From: Hennigella sp049177155
GTDB lineage: Bacteria; Bacillota_I; Bacilli_A; Mycoplasmatales; Mycoplasmoidaceae
DNA: 64,000 nucleotides
Reading direction: 5' to 3'
Assembly (NCBI GenBank): GCA_049177155.1
Contig: CP185407.1
Location: 62,001 to 126,000, forward strand
Shown: piece after piece, positions 31,637-43,314 of the stretch
Layout of the letters: each line of letters opens with the position of its first letter
Numbering within the stretch: position 1 is the first letter of the stretch
Notes under the pieces: model-generated
The model's database searches: none
Told to the model about the DNA's origin: nothing
The model's input: the letters and a program-made list of their open reading frames with translations, nothing else
Made by a program: the position numbers and the translations under genes

Positions 31637-32915
31637 ATACAGGAACAACCGGTGTTGGCCCATCATCACATTGTACTTCTGTTTGTGGGACGTTATTGCC
31701 ATACCATCTAGGATCACTATTATTAGCTAATTGTATTCATTCAGCCTTTGAACCTTTGAAAATAATTTCTGTGATGTCAACGCCATCAAAAACATAAGTC
31801 CCCATTTTCTTCAATGTGTTATGGAAAGTTAGACTAAAAATTTGCGAACCTTGAAAAGCGTTTGTTTCAATTTCAACCACTGAGTTCGGAATTTCAATAT
31901 AATGTGTCATCTGTCCGCGGTATTTACCAAAGGCATCACGGCCTATAATTTTGACATCAGATTCTTTAGACAATATTTCGAAGTTGGTATTTGGGCAACC
32001 AATAATTAATTTCCCGCTTGCTACATTTACAACACAATTAGCATTTTTATCAACGAAATATTTATTTGATGGATCAACAGATATTTCTCCTAATGATAAA
32101 CAGTTAGTAAAAGGATTGTTTTCAATATTTTGTACATTTGGGCCAATGAATACCTCGCTAATGCCAGTTCCATAAAATGCCGAAGATTGGATTGTGGTTA
32201 AATTTTTTATTTGTTTAAATGGGAAAACAGACAACATATCATCAGAAGAAAAAGCTTGAACTCCGATTGTTGTAATTTCTGAGTCATTGTTAGTGACAAC
32301 ACGTTTTAATTTTGAACAACTAGAAAAAGCTCTTTCTCCAATTGTTGTGACCTTGCTTGGTATAAAGACATCAGTTATATCATTATTTCCACTAAAAGCC
32401 TTAGCTCCAATTTTTGTCAAAGTATATGTTTTTCCATCTTTAACATATTTTGAAGGGATAGCAATTTTTTTAATAATAGAAGATGGTTGATATGCCTCAA
32501 TTTCACATTCCGTATCCGATAATATTTTTCATTTAAAATCTTCTGTATTCATTTCACAATCTATTGAAATGATTGGTGACAAACCAACAAAATCTAAATA
32601 TTTTGCCCTTATTTTAAATTTTATTGGTTCTTCGTCTGCTATTAATGATGTTCAGCACACATGCCCATCATCAACAAAAACAATATCTTTTGCTTTAGCA
32701 CTAATAGGAACGATTTCTCACAACGGATTAATAAGTTTACCATTATAAAAAGCTTGCCATTGGTAAGGATCAGCACCCACATCACCAGGGAAGGTGTGGA
32801 TTTTAGTTATACCACCCTTAACAACCAATGAATTACCACACGATGTAACCATCGTTAATGGTAACGCTGCGGATCCAGCAGCTATCATAGGTAAAATTAG
32901 CTTTAATTTTTTCAT
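31635..32915 (-). CDS. Leucine-rich-repeat (BspA-type, LRR_5) surface lipoprotein
   Basis: 426 residues. Signal peptide MKKLKLILPMIAAGSAALP with lipobox VTSCG; lipid would attach to Cys26. Residues about 165-390 hold a run of BspA/TpLRR repeats of about 23 residues (ITKIGAKAFSG, VTTIGERAFSS, LTTIQSSAFYG, VKIIGRDAFG, VVEIETNAFQG). Proteins of this type bind host proteins or other cells in many mucosal microbes. Shine-Dalgarno AAAGGTGAT before ATG. It lies 37 nt after pyrB with no clear terminator between, so read-through from the pyr operon is possible. Confidence 0.88.
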
Positions 32916-32952
32916 GTTATCACCTTTATTTAATTATAAGAAATGTAATAAA

Positions 32953-34056
32953 CTATTTTTTTGCTTTCTTTAAATCAATTTCCATTTCACAATAAGCACA
33001 TTTCCATATGTGTTTTTTGTTTGTAGGTATGAATATGTGTTTATGTCCTGGTTCAATACTACAAATACATCTAGGGTTTTTACACACTAAATCGTATCTA
33101 GCCTTTGAACCATCATAATAATGATCACGTTTTGGTTTGATTTTTGCTCATTCTAATAATTGTAGAATAAGTGCCATTCTAATATACTTACCATTTAATG
33201 TTTGTCTAAAGTAGGCAGCACGAGGATCTTTATCTACCGCTGTTTCAATTTCGTTTACTCTAGGTAATGGGTGTAAGATACGCATATCTGGTTTAGCTTC
33301 TTTTAATTTATCAACAGTTAAGATGTAACTATCTTTTAGTCTTTCATATTCTTTGGGGTCAAAGAATCTTTCTCTTTGGATTCTTGTCATATATAAAATA
33401 TCAAGATCAGCTATATTGCCTTCTAGAGTTGTTACTTCTTTGTATGGCATCTTGTGTTTCTTAATAATGTCATTAATAACATGGTTAGGCATTTTTAATT
33501 CTTCAGGAGAGATTAAAACAAGTTTAATGCCTTTATATCTTGACATTGCCATTGTTAGTGAGTGAACAGTTCTTCCATATTTTAAATCACCACACATACC
33601 AATAGTTAAATTGTCTAATCTACCTTTTTCACGATAGATAGTTAACAAGTCAGTTAGTGTTTGTGTTGGGTGACAGTGAACACCATCACCAGCATTAATT
33701 AATGGAATATCTGTGGCAAATGATGCTGATAATGCTGACCCATCCTTTGGATGACGCATTGCAATAATGTCAGCAAAGTTGCTTACAGTTTTACATGTAT
33801 CAGCAACACTTTCACCTTTAGCAACGCTTGAAGATGTAGCATCACTAAATCCAATTACAGTTCCACCAAGTTCCAACATAGCAGATGTGAAACTTAATCT
33901 TGTACGTGTTGATGGTTCATAAAATAAAGTAGCAATTTTCTTTCCATCACAAACGTGTGCATATTGATCTTTGTGTTCAATAATATCTAGAGCTCTTTTA
34001 ATTAGATTGTCAATTTCTTCTACAGATAAATCTTTAATATCAATTAAACTTCGCAT
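32953..34056 (-). CDS. pyrB: Aspartate carbamoyltransferase fused to a PyrI-type zinc domain
   Basis: Residues 1-303 are a normal catalytic chain (EPSTRTRLSFTSAM carbamoyl-phosphate motif, HPTQTLTDLLTI, HPLPRVNEI). After the TGA read as Trp (33148) the chain continues for 64 residues with C-x4-C-x22-C-x2-C (VCKNPRC ... CAYCEME). That spacing is exactly the zinc site of the E. coli regulatory chain PyrI (Cys109/114/137/140), which contacts the catalytic chain. The nucleotide-binding allosteric domain of PyrI is absent. So this is PyrB with only the zinc module attached. Under the standard code the tail would be missed. Last gene of the pyr operon. Confidence 0.92.
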
Positions 34057-34058
34057 AA

Positions 34059-34706
34059 TTACTCCTTAATTCAACTTTCATCACTTGGGTTTGCCCTAAA
34101 AGCTAGAAGTTTCTTTTTATCTTCTTCCTTTATATAGCCTTCTTTAGCAGCCATATCCACAACAACATCAAAGTTTGTTAATGAAACATTCTTTAAGTTT
34201 GCTTGTTGGAATGCTTCTACACTTTTTTTCATTCCATACGTAAAGATTGATGCAATACCCAAAACATTAATGTTGCATGATCTTAAATGGTTAGCAACAT
34301 CTATGCATGATCCACCAGTAGATACTAAGTCTTCAATAACTACAACTTTTGATCCTGCTGGTACCTTTCCTTCGATTCTATTCTTTCTACCATGGTCTTT
34401 AGAACTTGATCTAACATATCCCATTGGTAGATTTAGAATGTGTCCCACAATAGCGGCATGTGGAATTCCTGCAGTAGATGTTCCTACAACTATTTCAACA
34501 TCTGGATATTCTGCTTTAATTGTTTCTGCTAAAGCATTTTCAATATCTTGTCTTACTTTAGGATCACTTAATGTTAATCTATTATCAGTATAGATTGGAC
34601 TCTTAATACCACTTGCTCATGTAAATGGTTCATTAGGATTTAAAAACACTGCTTTAATTCCTAATAAATCTTTTGCTACCATTTCTTGAATTTGTTTTCT
34701 ACCCAT
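34059..34706 (-). CDS. pyrE: Orotate phosphoribosyltransferase
   Basis: Joins orotate to PRPP to give OMP. 215 residues; the PRPP-binding loop VVVIEDLVSTGGSC near residue 120, the flexible catalytic loop KDHGRKNRIEG and the N-terminal FTWASGIKSPIYTDNR segment are present. ATG at 34706 is preceded by AGGAGAAATT. A 2-nt gap separates it from pyrB. Confidence 0.95.
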
Positions 34707-34714
34707 AATTTCTC

Positions 34715-35413
34715 CTATCCTACAAAATCTCTAACACAACGTTTGTATACAGCTACTGGATCTTTTGCTTGTGTAATAGGTCTACCTACTACAATGTAGT
34801 CAGATCCAGCTTTTTTAGCTTGCTTAGGTGTCATAACACGTTTTTGATCACCTTTGTTATCCATATTAAATCTAATACCTGGTGTCACAGTTACAAACTT
34901 CTTGCCACAAACACCATGTACTTTGTTTGCTTCTAGTGCTGAACAAACAACACCAGACAATCCACTTTCTTTTGCTATTTCTGCATAATGCATAACAACC
35001 TTATCGATTGGTTCATGGATTAAGATGTCTCTTTCCATACTTGTTTGATCAGTAGATGTTAATTGAGTAATAGCAATTACCAATGGTTTAGATCCATCTT
35101 CTCTAGTTGCACCTTCCATTGCTGCTTTCATCATTGCTCTAGTACCACTAGCATGAATACTAAACATATCAACATATTGATATGATAAAACTTTTGAGCA
35201 TCTTCTTATAGTGTTAGGGATGTCATAAAGTTTTAGATCAAGGAATATTTTGTGTCCCCGTCTTTTTATTTCTCTTAAGAAACTTGGACCTGCAGAATAA
35301 AATAATTCCATTCCAATTTTTACAAATGGTTTTTCTTTAATAAATTTATCTAGAAAGTTTAATGCTTCGTCCTTTGTTGGAAAGTCACAAGCAATTATTA
35401 CATCTTTACCCAT
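34715..35413 (-). CDS. pyrF: Orotidine 5'-phosphate decarboxylase
   Basis: 232 residues; makes UMP. The catalytic D-x-K-x2-D motif FLDLKLYDIPNT lies near residue 58, with VTPGIRF and DYIVVGRPIT phosphate-binding segments near the end. Starts by overlapping the pyrD stop by one base (TAATG). Confidence 0.96.
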   Translation of the reverse strand: MGKDVIIACDFPTKDEALNFLDKFIKEKPFVKIGMELFYSAGPSFLREIKRRGHKIFLDLKLYDIPNTIRRCSKVLSYQYVDMFSIHASGTRAMMKAAMEGATREDGSKPLVIAITQLTSTDQTSMERDILIHEPIDKVVMHYAEIAKESGLSGVVCSALEANKVHGVCGKKFVTVTPGIRFNMDNKGDQKRVMTPKQAKKAGSDYIVVGRPITQAKDPVAVYKRCVRDFVG

Positions 35414-36324
35414 TATTTACATCCCCCCATGATTTCCTTAAGTGATGAAATTTTATACTTCTTCATTACTCTTGGCAAATCTTCAATTATTCTCTTACAT
35501 GCTAATGGATCAACTATGTTGGCTGATCCAACTTCCACTGCAGTTGCTCCAGCAAGCATCATTTCTATTACATCTTCTGCATTAGAAATTCCACCCATAC
35601 CAACTACTGGTATCTTAACTGCATGAGCTACTTGGTAAACCATTCTTACAGCAATTGGGAAGATAGCATCTCCAGAATATCCACCAAACTTATTTTTTAA
35701 GATTGGTTCTTTTGTTCTTAAATTAATTCTCATTCCGGGAATTGTATTAATTAATGAGATACCATCAGCTCCAGCTTCTTCTACAGCTTTAGCTATGCTA
35801 ACTATATCAGTTACATTTGGTGATAGTTTTACAATAACTGGTTTTGTTGCAACCTTTTTAACTGCCTTAACAACTTTAGCTGCAAGTTGTGGATCTGTTC
35901 CAAAAGCCATACCACCACCATGAACATTAGGACATGAAATATTTAATTCAATTCAACCTATTTGTTTGCATTTGCTTATTTGTTTGCAATTGTAAACATA
36001 TTCATCAATTGAGAACCCACTAATGTTTGCCATTACTGGTTTTTTGAATACCTTTTTAACTTTAGGCATTAGGTTTTTAATAACATTATCTACACCAGGA
36101 TTTTGTAATCCCACAGTGTTTAGCATTCCATTTTTGCCTTCAGCTATTCTAGTGCCGGGGTTACCAAATCTAGCTTCTTTAGTTGTGCCTTTAAATGAGA
36201 ATGAACCTAAGATGTTAATATCATAGAATTCAGCAAACTCATAACCAAATCCAAATGTTCCACTTGCTGGAATAATTGGATTATCTAATGTTATGCCACA
36301 TAACTTTACTTTAGTATCTATCAT
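35413..36324 (-). CDS. pyrD: Dihydroorotate dehydrogenase, class 1B catalytic subunit
   Basis: 303 residues; FMN enzyme oxidising dihydroorotate. NPIIPASGTFGFG, the cysteine of ELNISCPNVHGGG (class 1 catalytic Cys), and MGGISNAEDVIEMMLAGATAVEVGSA are typical. Class 1B enzymes need PyrK and use NAD, which suits anaerobic growth. Its start overlaps pyrK by 7 nt. Confidence 0.95.
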
Positions 36325-37043
36325 AATAACTCCCTTCCTGGAAAGACTGGTCCATGTTTACAAATTTGTTTTGGTCCACTCTTTGTTTGTAGAGTACAAC
36401 CCATACAAGTTCCTGTTCCACAACCCATTCTTTCTTCTAGAGAATATTCACCCATACCATTTGTCATAGCAAAGATTGCTTTTAACATTGGCATTGGTCC
36501 ACATGTATATAGGTAATCATATTTAAGGCTATTCATTGCATCCATTGCATAACCTTTAATGCCACAACTGCCATCAACCGTTGTGATAATTACTTTAGCA
36601 CCTAACTTTTTAAATTCATTAACATAAAACAAATCTTTTTTAGTGTTGAAGCCCATTATCATAGTTACTTCAATACCTTTTTTAATTAATTCTTTAGCTA
36701 ACATAAATAATGGTGGAATACCAATTCCTCCACCAATTAATAATGTATGCTTCTTTGCTTTGGATAGGTTGTAACCAGTTCCAAGGTTAGTTAAAATATT
36801 TAATTTACCTTTTGCTTTAGATAGTTTATCAGTACCAACACCAACTACCTTATATAAAAGTATTAATTTGTCTTTATCTTGATTGCAAATAGAAATTGGT
36901 CTACGTAAGTAGCAACCATCGATTTGAATATGAACAAATGTTCCAGGACGGTTGCAATCTTGAACATCACCTTGTAACACTAGTTCATATACATCTGGTG
37001 CTATTTGTTTATTTTTAATAATCTTAGTTACTACTTCTCTCAT
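36318..37043 (-). CDS. pyrK: Dihydroorotate dehydrogenase electron-transfer subunit
   Basis: 241 residues. FAD-binding RRPISICN, NAD-binding GGGIGIPPLF, and a C-terminal [2Fe-2S] site MGCGTGTCMGCTLQT...ICKHGPVF. The last sense codon is TGA (Trp) immediately followed by TAG, so the true end is 36318 and the overlap with pyrD is 7 nt rather than a 4-nt ATGA overlap. Confidence 0.94.
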
Positions 37044-37045
37044 AA

Positions 37046-38242
37046 TTATTTTTTATAAACCACCTTTCCATTGCATACTGTTAGATAATTTACTCCATTT
37101 ACTTTCCACCCAGCAAAAGGTGTATTTTTACCCTTTGAAATGAAATTATTTGGATCAATTGTTTCTTCTTCATTTAAATTTCAAATAGCAAAGTCATTAG
37201 ATTCAGGAAGATTGAAACGTTTTCTTGGATTAGTTACCAGTAATTCAATTAACTTATCTAGACTAATAATTCCTGGTTTTACTAAGTAAGTGTAAAGTAA
37301 TGGGAATGCTATTTCTATTCCAGAAGCACCAAATGCACTATCTTTTAAACCTTTATTCTTTTCTTCTTGTGCATGAGGAGCGTGATCAGTAGCAATCATA
37401 TCAATTGTTCCATCTTTAATTCCAGCAATTAAAGCTTGTTGATCTTCTTTACTTCTAATTGGTGGATTGATTTTAAAACATCCATCTTCTTTTAGCATCA
37501 TATCATCAAGGATTAAATAATGTGGTGCAGTTTCACAAGTAATATCTACACCTTCTTGTTTAGCTTTTCTAATAGCCTCAACTGATTCTTTTGTTGAAAC
37601 ATGACATACATGGTATTTGCAACCAGTTTCTTTAACAAGTTCAATATCTCTTTTAACTTGTTCGAATTCACTTGCTGAACTAATTCCGTTGTGCTTATGT
37701 ATTCGAGCATATTCGCCTTCATGAATATACCCACCATGAATTAATTTATTATCTTCACAATGGGCAACAATTACTTTGTTTAGTGATTTAGCTTTAAGCA
37801 TAGCTTGTTGCATTATATTGATGTCTTGTATGCCTTTACCATCATCAGAGAAAGCAATTACATATTTGGCAACATCTTCAAGTGGAGAAATTTCTTTTCC
37901 TTCTTGATTAATAGTTATTGATCCATATGGTAAAACATTGATAACAGCATCTTTATTAATAATGTCTAATTGTTGCTTAATATGTTCTGCTGTATCTGAT
38001 ACTGGTTTTAAGTTTGGCATAGTAGCTACAGTAGTATATCCACCTTTAGCCGCTGCCTTAGAGCCAGTAGCAATTGTTTCCTTATAAGAAAAACCCGGTT
38101 CACGGAAATGCACATGCACATCAATGAAAGCCGGGATAAGAATATATTTGTTAGAGTTTAAGTCTGGGAATTGAGTTATGAAATTCAAAAAATTATCTTT
38201 TATTTTTTCTGTACAAAAATTTTGAATTTTCAAAACACCCAT
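37046..38242 (-). CDS. pyrC: Dihydroorotase
   Basis: 398 residues of the long (type I) amidohydrolase family. Metal ligands: DVHVHFREPG near residue 41, AHCEDN, CHVST, and IATDHAPHA; TCETAPHYLI also matches. The final part after a TGA Trp is needed for full length. First gene of pyrC-K-D-F-E-B; the -10 box TATAAT (38258-38263) lies 15 nt before the ATG, so there is no room for a PyrR attenuator. Regulation must act elsewhere. Confidence 0.94.
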
Positions 38243-38315
38243 ATTTGTTCTTATGATATTATAATCACTATTTATATTTTTTTTATATTAATATATAAAA
38301 TTTCTCTAAAACAAC

Positions 38316-38341
38316 AAAAAAAGAGGAGTTAACCTCTTTTT
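38316..38341 (-). terminator. Terminator after gyrA
   Basis: AAAAGAGG / CCTCTTTT stem, 6-nt loop, with T7 on the minus strand. Confidence 0.82.
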
Positions 38342-40871
38342 ATTTGTTAGGATTTTCTGGAGACATTTCTACAGCTTCTTCAGGAGCAGAAGATCCACCA
38401 GTTGTTGGTTCGCCACCTTCAGTTTCGTCATTCTTGAAGATAGCAATAGAAGCAATTCTATCTTCTTCATCAAGTTTGATTAACTTAACACCTTGTGTAG
38501 CACGACCAATATCTCTAACTTCAGATAATGACATACGGATAATCATGTTTTTCTTTGTCATGATCAGAGCATCTTCATTACCCTCTACAGCTGCAGCAAA
38601 GACAAGTTTTCCTGTCTTTGGAGTAACTTTAAGAGTTGTAACACCCTTAGCACCACGTTTTGTTTCTCTATATTCTTCTACATCAGTAATCTTACCAACA
38701 CCACGTGTACCAATAGATAGAATTTTGTTACCAGCTAAGCTAGTACTAAATCCTACTACTGTACCACCGTCAATGTTAATACCCTTAACACCAGCAGCTG
38801 TACGACCCATGTTTCTTACATCAGAAACTTTGAATCTTACTAGTTTACCAGTAGAGTTACCAATGAATACATTGTTGTCTTCACCAACAATCTTAACATC
38901 AAATAGTTTGTCGCCTTCTTTTAATCCAAGGGCAATCTTACCATTTCTGTTAATGTGTTCATATTCAATTAGTGATGTACGTTTTACAATACCATTTGCT
39001 GAACAGAAGATCAATGATTTTTGTTCTTCATAATCATCAATTGGTAACATTGTAATAATCTTTTCATCTTTTTCAATTTGGATAAAGTTAATGGCAGGAA
39101 TACCTTTAGATTGTTTAGATCCAACAGGAATTTCATGTCCTCTTAAACGATAAACTTTACCATAATCTGTAAAGATTAAGATGTCAGTGTGAGTATTAGC
39201 AACCACAATCTTGGCAACGTTATCATCATTGTGTGTTGCTGTACCAGTTACACCTACACCACCACGGTGTTGGCTTCTATATTCATCAATAGGAAGACGT
39301 TTTAAATATCCTCTTGTTGACATAGTAATAACAATGTCTTCAATTGGAATTAAGTCTTCGTCATCAATTGATGAAGATTGGTTGTAGGCAATTTCAGTTC
39401 TTCTTTCATCACCGAATCTGTCCACAATTTTGTTTAATGCAGCAATGATTAAATCAATTTGTTTATTTCTATCAGCTAAAATTGATTCATATTCTTTGCA
39501 AGCAACTTCAAGTTCTTTAATTTCGTTAACAATCTTAGCTTGTTCCATTCCAGATAATGAACGAAGTTTCATTTCTAGAATTGCTTTTGATTGAACTTCA
39601 GATAACTTAAATTTGTGCATTAGATCTTCTAGAAGTTTCTTATCATCTTTAGCATTTTTAATCATCTTGATGATTTCATCAATATGTTGACTAGCAATGT
39701 GTAAACCTTCTAGAATGTGTAGTCTTGCTTTAGCTTTATCTAAGTCAAAGCGAGTTTTTCTAATTAGCACATCAATTTGGTGATCAATATAAATTTGAAG
39801 TGCTTCTTTCATGTTTAGAACTCTAGGTTCATTATTAACTAGAGCTAACATGTTTACTGAGAAGTTAGTTTGTAGTTGAGTCATCTTGTATAGTTGGTTT
39901 AAGATAACTTCTGGTACTACATCTCTACGTAATTCGATAACGATTCTAATTCCTAAACGGTTAGATTCATCACGTAGGTCAGTAATACCATTGATCTTGC
40001 CATCTTTAACTAATTGAGTAATTTTTTCAATTAATTGAGACTTGTTAACTACATATGGAATTTCATGGACAATAATACGTGGTTTACCATTGTCCATGTA
40101 TTCAATATCAGTTTTAGATCTAACTGTTACTGAACCATGACCAGTTTCAAAGTATTCTTTAATACCTGCGCCACCAATGATGCTTGCACCAGTTGGGAAG
40201 TCAGGACCTTTTAATACTTGCATAATTTCATCAATTGTGCAGTCTGGATGTTTAGCAACCAATTCAACACCAGCAGCAATTTCATTTAAGTTGTGTGGTG
40301 GCATATTAGTTGCCATACCAACCGCAATACCACTTGAACCGTTAGCTAACATGTTAGGGAAAGTTGATGGTAGAACTGTAGGTTCTTTTTCAGAACCATC
40401 ATAGTTATCTACTAAATCAACTGTATCTTTTTCAATATCAGCTAACATAGTGTCAGCTAATTTTGACATTTTAGCTTCAGTATAACGCATTGCAGCTGCA
40501 CCATCACCATCGATAGAACCAAAGTTACCGTGTCCATCGATTAATGGGTAACGCATTGAGAAATCTTGTGCCATTCTTACCATTGTTTCATAAACAGCAG
40601 TATCACCGTGTGGGTGGAACTTACCGATTACTTCACCGACAAGTCTAGCTGATTTCTTATATTGACTACCAGAAGTCATTCCTAAGTTTCAAGCAGCATA
40701 TAGCACACGTCTATGTACTGGTTTGAAACCATCACGAGCATCTGGTAATGCTCTTGCAACGATAACACTCATTGCATATTCAAGGAAAGAGTTTTGTAAT
40801 TCCTTGGCTATTTCTTTTTCATCAACTTTAGATTTTTCTAGTTGTTCACGAATATTATTTTCATTTGCCAT
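38340..40871 (-). CDS. gyrA: DNA gyrase subunit A
   Basis: 843 residues. The catalytic tyrosine is in AAMRYTEAKM near residue 123, the quinolone region reads HPHGDTAVYETM (Thr and Glu at the E. coli 83 and 87 positions), and the C-terminal beta-pinwheel has a GyrA-box-like QHRGGVG, which favours GyrA over ParC. A Pro/Glu/Gly-rich tail ends the protein. Expected second subunit gyrB lies 17 nt upstream. TGA Trp at 40686. Confidence 0.95.
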
Positions 40872-40888
40872 AATCTAAACTCCTTTCC

Positions 40889-42853
40889 TTATGCATCAAT
40901 GTTCTTAACGAACTTAGCATTATTCTTGATGAAGTCTTTTCTAGGAGCAACATCATCTCCCATTAAGAAGCTAAATTGTTTATCCGCTTCAATAGCATCA
41001 GCAATTGTTACTTTAACAATAGTTCTATTTGTTGGATCCATTGTTGTTTCTCACAATTGTTCTGGGTTCATTTCACCAAGACCTTTATATCTTTGGATAG
41101 TGTATCTTTGGTTGCCACCCTCTTTTTTAAAGGTTTCTAATTCTTGGTCAGAGAATGCATATTTAACATTCTTACCAGCTTGATATTTGAACAAAGGTGG
41201 TCTTGCAAAGAAGACATGTCCTTGCTCAATTAATGGTTTCATGTATCTGAAGAAGAATGTTAACATCAAGATACGAATGTGAGCTCCATCGACATCAGCA
41301 TCTGTCATGATGATGACTTTGTTGTAACGAATCTTTGTCATGTCAATTTCTGGCATAACACCAATACCAATAGCAGTAATTAATGCTTGAATTTCTTGGT
41401 TATCAAAGATTTTGTCTGTTTTTGCTTTTTCAACGTTAATAATCTTACCACGTAGTGGTAGAATTGCTTGGAATTCACGGTTACGTCCTAATTTAGCTGA
41501 TCCACCAGCCGAGTCACCTTCGACGATATATAGTTCGCAGATAGATGAATCACGAGATGAACAATCAGCAAGTTTACCAGGTAAACCACCAGTTTCAAAT
41601 GGAGATTTTCTTCTAGTAATTTCTCTTGCTTCTTGTGATTTTTTTCTAGCTTCAGCAGCAAGCATGATCTTTTTAATAATCATGATTGCTTCGTTAGGGT
41701 TTTCTTGTAAATACTTTTCAAAGATAGCTGAAGTTACACTGTTTACTAATTGTCTTACTTCAGTGTTACCTAGTTTTCTCTTTGTTTGACCTTCATATTG
41801 AGGGTTAGGGTGTTTAATAGATAATATTGCTACAAGACCTTCAGTTACGTCATCTTTAGTTAACTTATCGTCTGTATCTTTCATTAATTTCTTTTCAATA
41901 GCAGCTTTATTGATTACTCTTGTTAATGCTAATCTAAATCCTTCTTCATGAGTACCACCTTCGGTAGTATTAATGTTGTTACAGAAAGAATATAGTGAGT
42001 TTGCATATCCTTTGTTATATTGGAAAGCAACTTCCACATTAATGTCATAGTAAGTTTCTTCTAGAACATTAGGAACTTTTGTTTTTTGTCTGATTTCACC
42101 GTAAATGATATCTGGTACTAATGGTTCTTTATCACGGTTTAATTCCGCAACATATTCATTTAAACCACCTTCATATAATCATTCATACTTTTGATCTAGT
42201 TTTTCATTAATGTAAACAAGTTTAACTCCCTTATTTAAGAAAGCAAGTTGTTTCATTCTTGAAATAATACGTTCATCTTCATAAGGAAGTTTTTCCATAA
42301 TAGTAAAATCTGGAACAAATTCAATGGTTGTACCATGAGCTTTGTCTTTTGATTTACCAATTACTTTTAGTGGTTCAACAGCATGACCACCATCTCTAAA
42401 TTCTACATAGTGAGTTTCATAGTTACGGTTAACTCATACTTTCATGTATTTACTTAAACCGTTAACACACGATGCACCAACACCGTGTAAACCACCAGAG
42501 ATTTTGTATGATGTATTATCAAACTTACCACCAGCGTGTAATACTGTTAAAACTGTTTCTACCGTAGACTTCTTTGTTTTAGGGTGAATATCTACTGGAA
42601 TACCACGACCATCGTCGTCTACGACAATGGCACCATCTTTCTTTTGGGTTACGATAACTCTTGTAGCATAACCACCCATACATTCATCGATAGAGTTATC
42701 CACAATTTCCCAAATAAGTTGGTGTAGACCATCTATACCGGTTGAACCGATATACATACCTGGTCTTTTTCTTACTGCTTCAAGACCTTCCAATATCTTA
42801 ATATTGGAAGAGTCATATTCCGCAGAATTATTAACTTTTTGTTCTTCTGCCAT
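40889..42853 (-). CDS. gyrB: DNA gyrase subunit B
   Basis: 654 residues. GHKL ATPase motifs (EIVDNSIDE, VDDDGRGIPVD, GGLHGVGASCVN), the TOPRIM segment YIVEGDSAGGSAK and TDADVDGAHIR, and the C-terminal RYKGLGEMNPEQLW. Several TGA Trp codons. It forms one unit with the S4-domain gene upstream and gyrA downstream. Confidence 0.96.
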
Positions 42854-42868
42854 ATTTTTACCTATTAA

Positions 42869-43087
42869 TTATTTTTTCAATGTTAAATAAAGCTCGTGGT
42901 TGATCACAATTTGGTCTCCAGGCATAAGCTTTCGACCTCGTCTGTTATCGGGCTCATTGTTGATTAAAATGGTGTTTTTCGCCAAAAAATCTTTTGCTTG
43001 CCCTCCTGAATCTATAACATTTGCGAATTTCAGTAATTGCGCAAGCGTTATATACGCAGAAGTGATAACAATTTCTTTTTTTAACAT
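42869..43087 (-). CDS. yaaA: S4-domain RNA-binding protein (YaaA/RlbA type)
   Basis: 72 residues comprising almost only an S4 fold (YITLAQLLKFANVIDSGGQAKDFL, then GRKLMPGDQIVI). In Bacillus the homologue lies near dnaA-recF-gyrB. Start at the ATG 43087, exactly 6 nt from a -10 box (43094-43099), so translated from a leaderless mRNA; the TTG upstream lies inside the promoter. 15 nt from gyrB. Confidence 0.85.
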   Translation of the reverse strand: MLKKEIVITSAYITLAQLLKFANVIDSGGQAKDFLAKNTILINNEPDNRRGRKLMPGDQIVINHELYLTLKK

Positions 43088-43114
43088 AACCAAATTATAA
43101 CTTAATAAAAAATT

Positions 43115-43144
43115 TTATACCAATATATTTATATATTGGTATAA
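43115..43144. repeat. Perfect inverted repeat (14-bp arms, 2-nt gap) at the gyrase-operon promoter
   Basis: Arms 43115-43128 and 43131-43144 are exact complements (core TACCAATATAT). The repeat covers the -35 position of the yaaA-gyrB-gyrA promoter, whose -10 box is at 43094-43099. Its AT-rich form could be an operator or a cruciform. The rest of 43145-43290 shows nothing further. Confidence 0.6.
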
Positions 43145-43314
43145 GAAACCAGATTACTTTTTTATTTAACGCGCATAAAGAAAAAGATTGAATTTTTTCT
43201 CTTTTTAGTTTAAAACGATCAAAATACAACGTATTTTGCAGGTTAAAATTGATGTTTAATTACAAGATTTGGTTAAAAATTAGCCATTAGTGTATAATAT
43301 TGCTACCACTAAAT

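Noticed and set aside
38344..39033. A 229-codon open frame on the plus strand
   Set aside because: It lies entirely antisense to the conserved gyrA C-terminal domain, has no Shine-Dalgarno and no family resemblance; a shadow of codon bias.
40500..40700. Thr/Glu at the GyrA 83/87 positions as a resistance change
   Set aside because: These residues vary naturally among mollicutes; without a wild-type reference no claim can be made.
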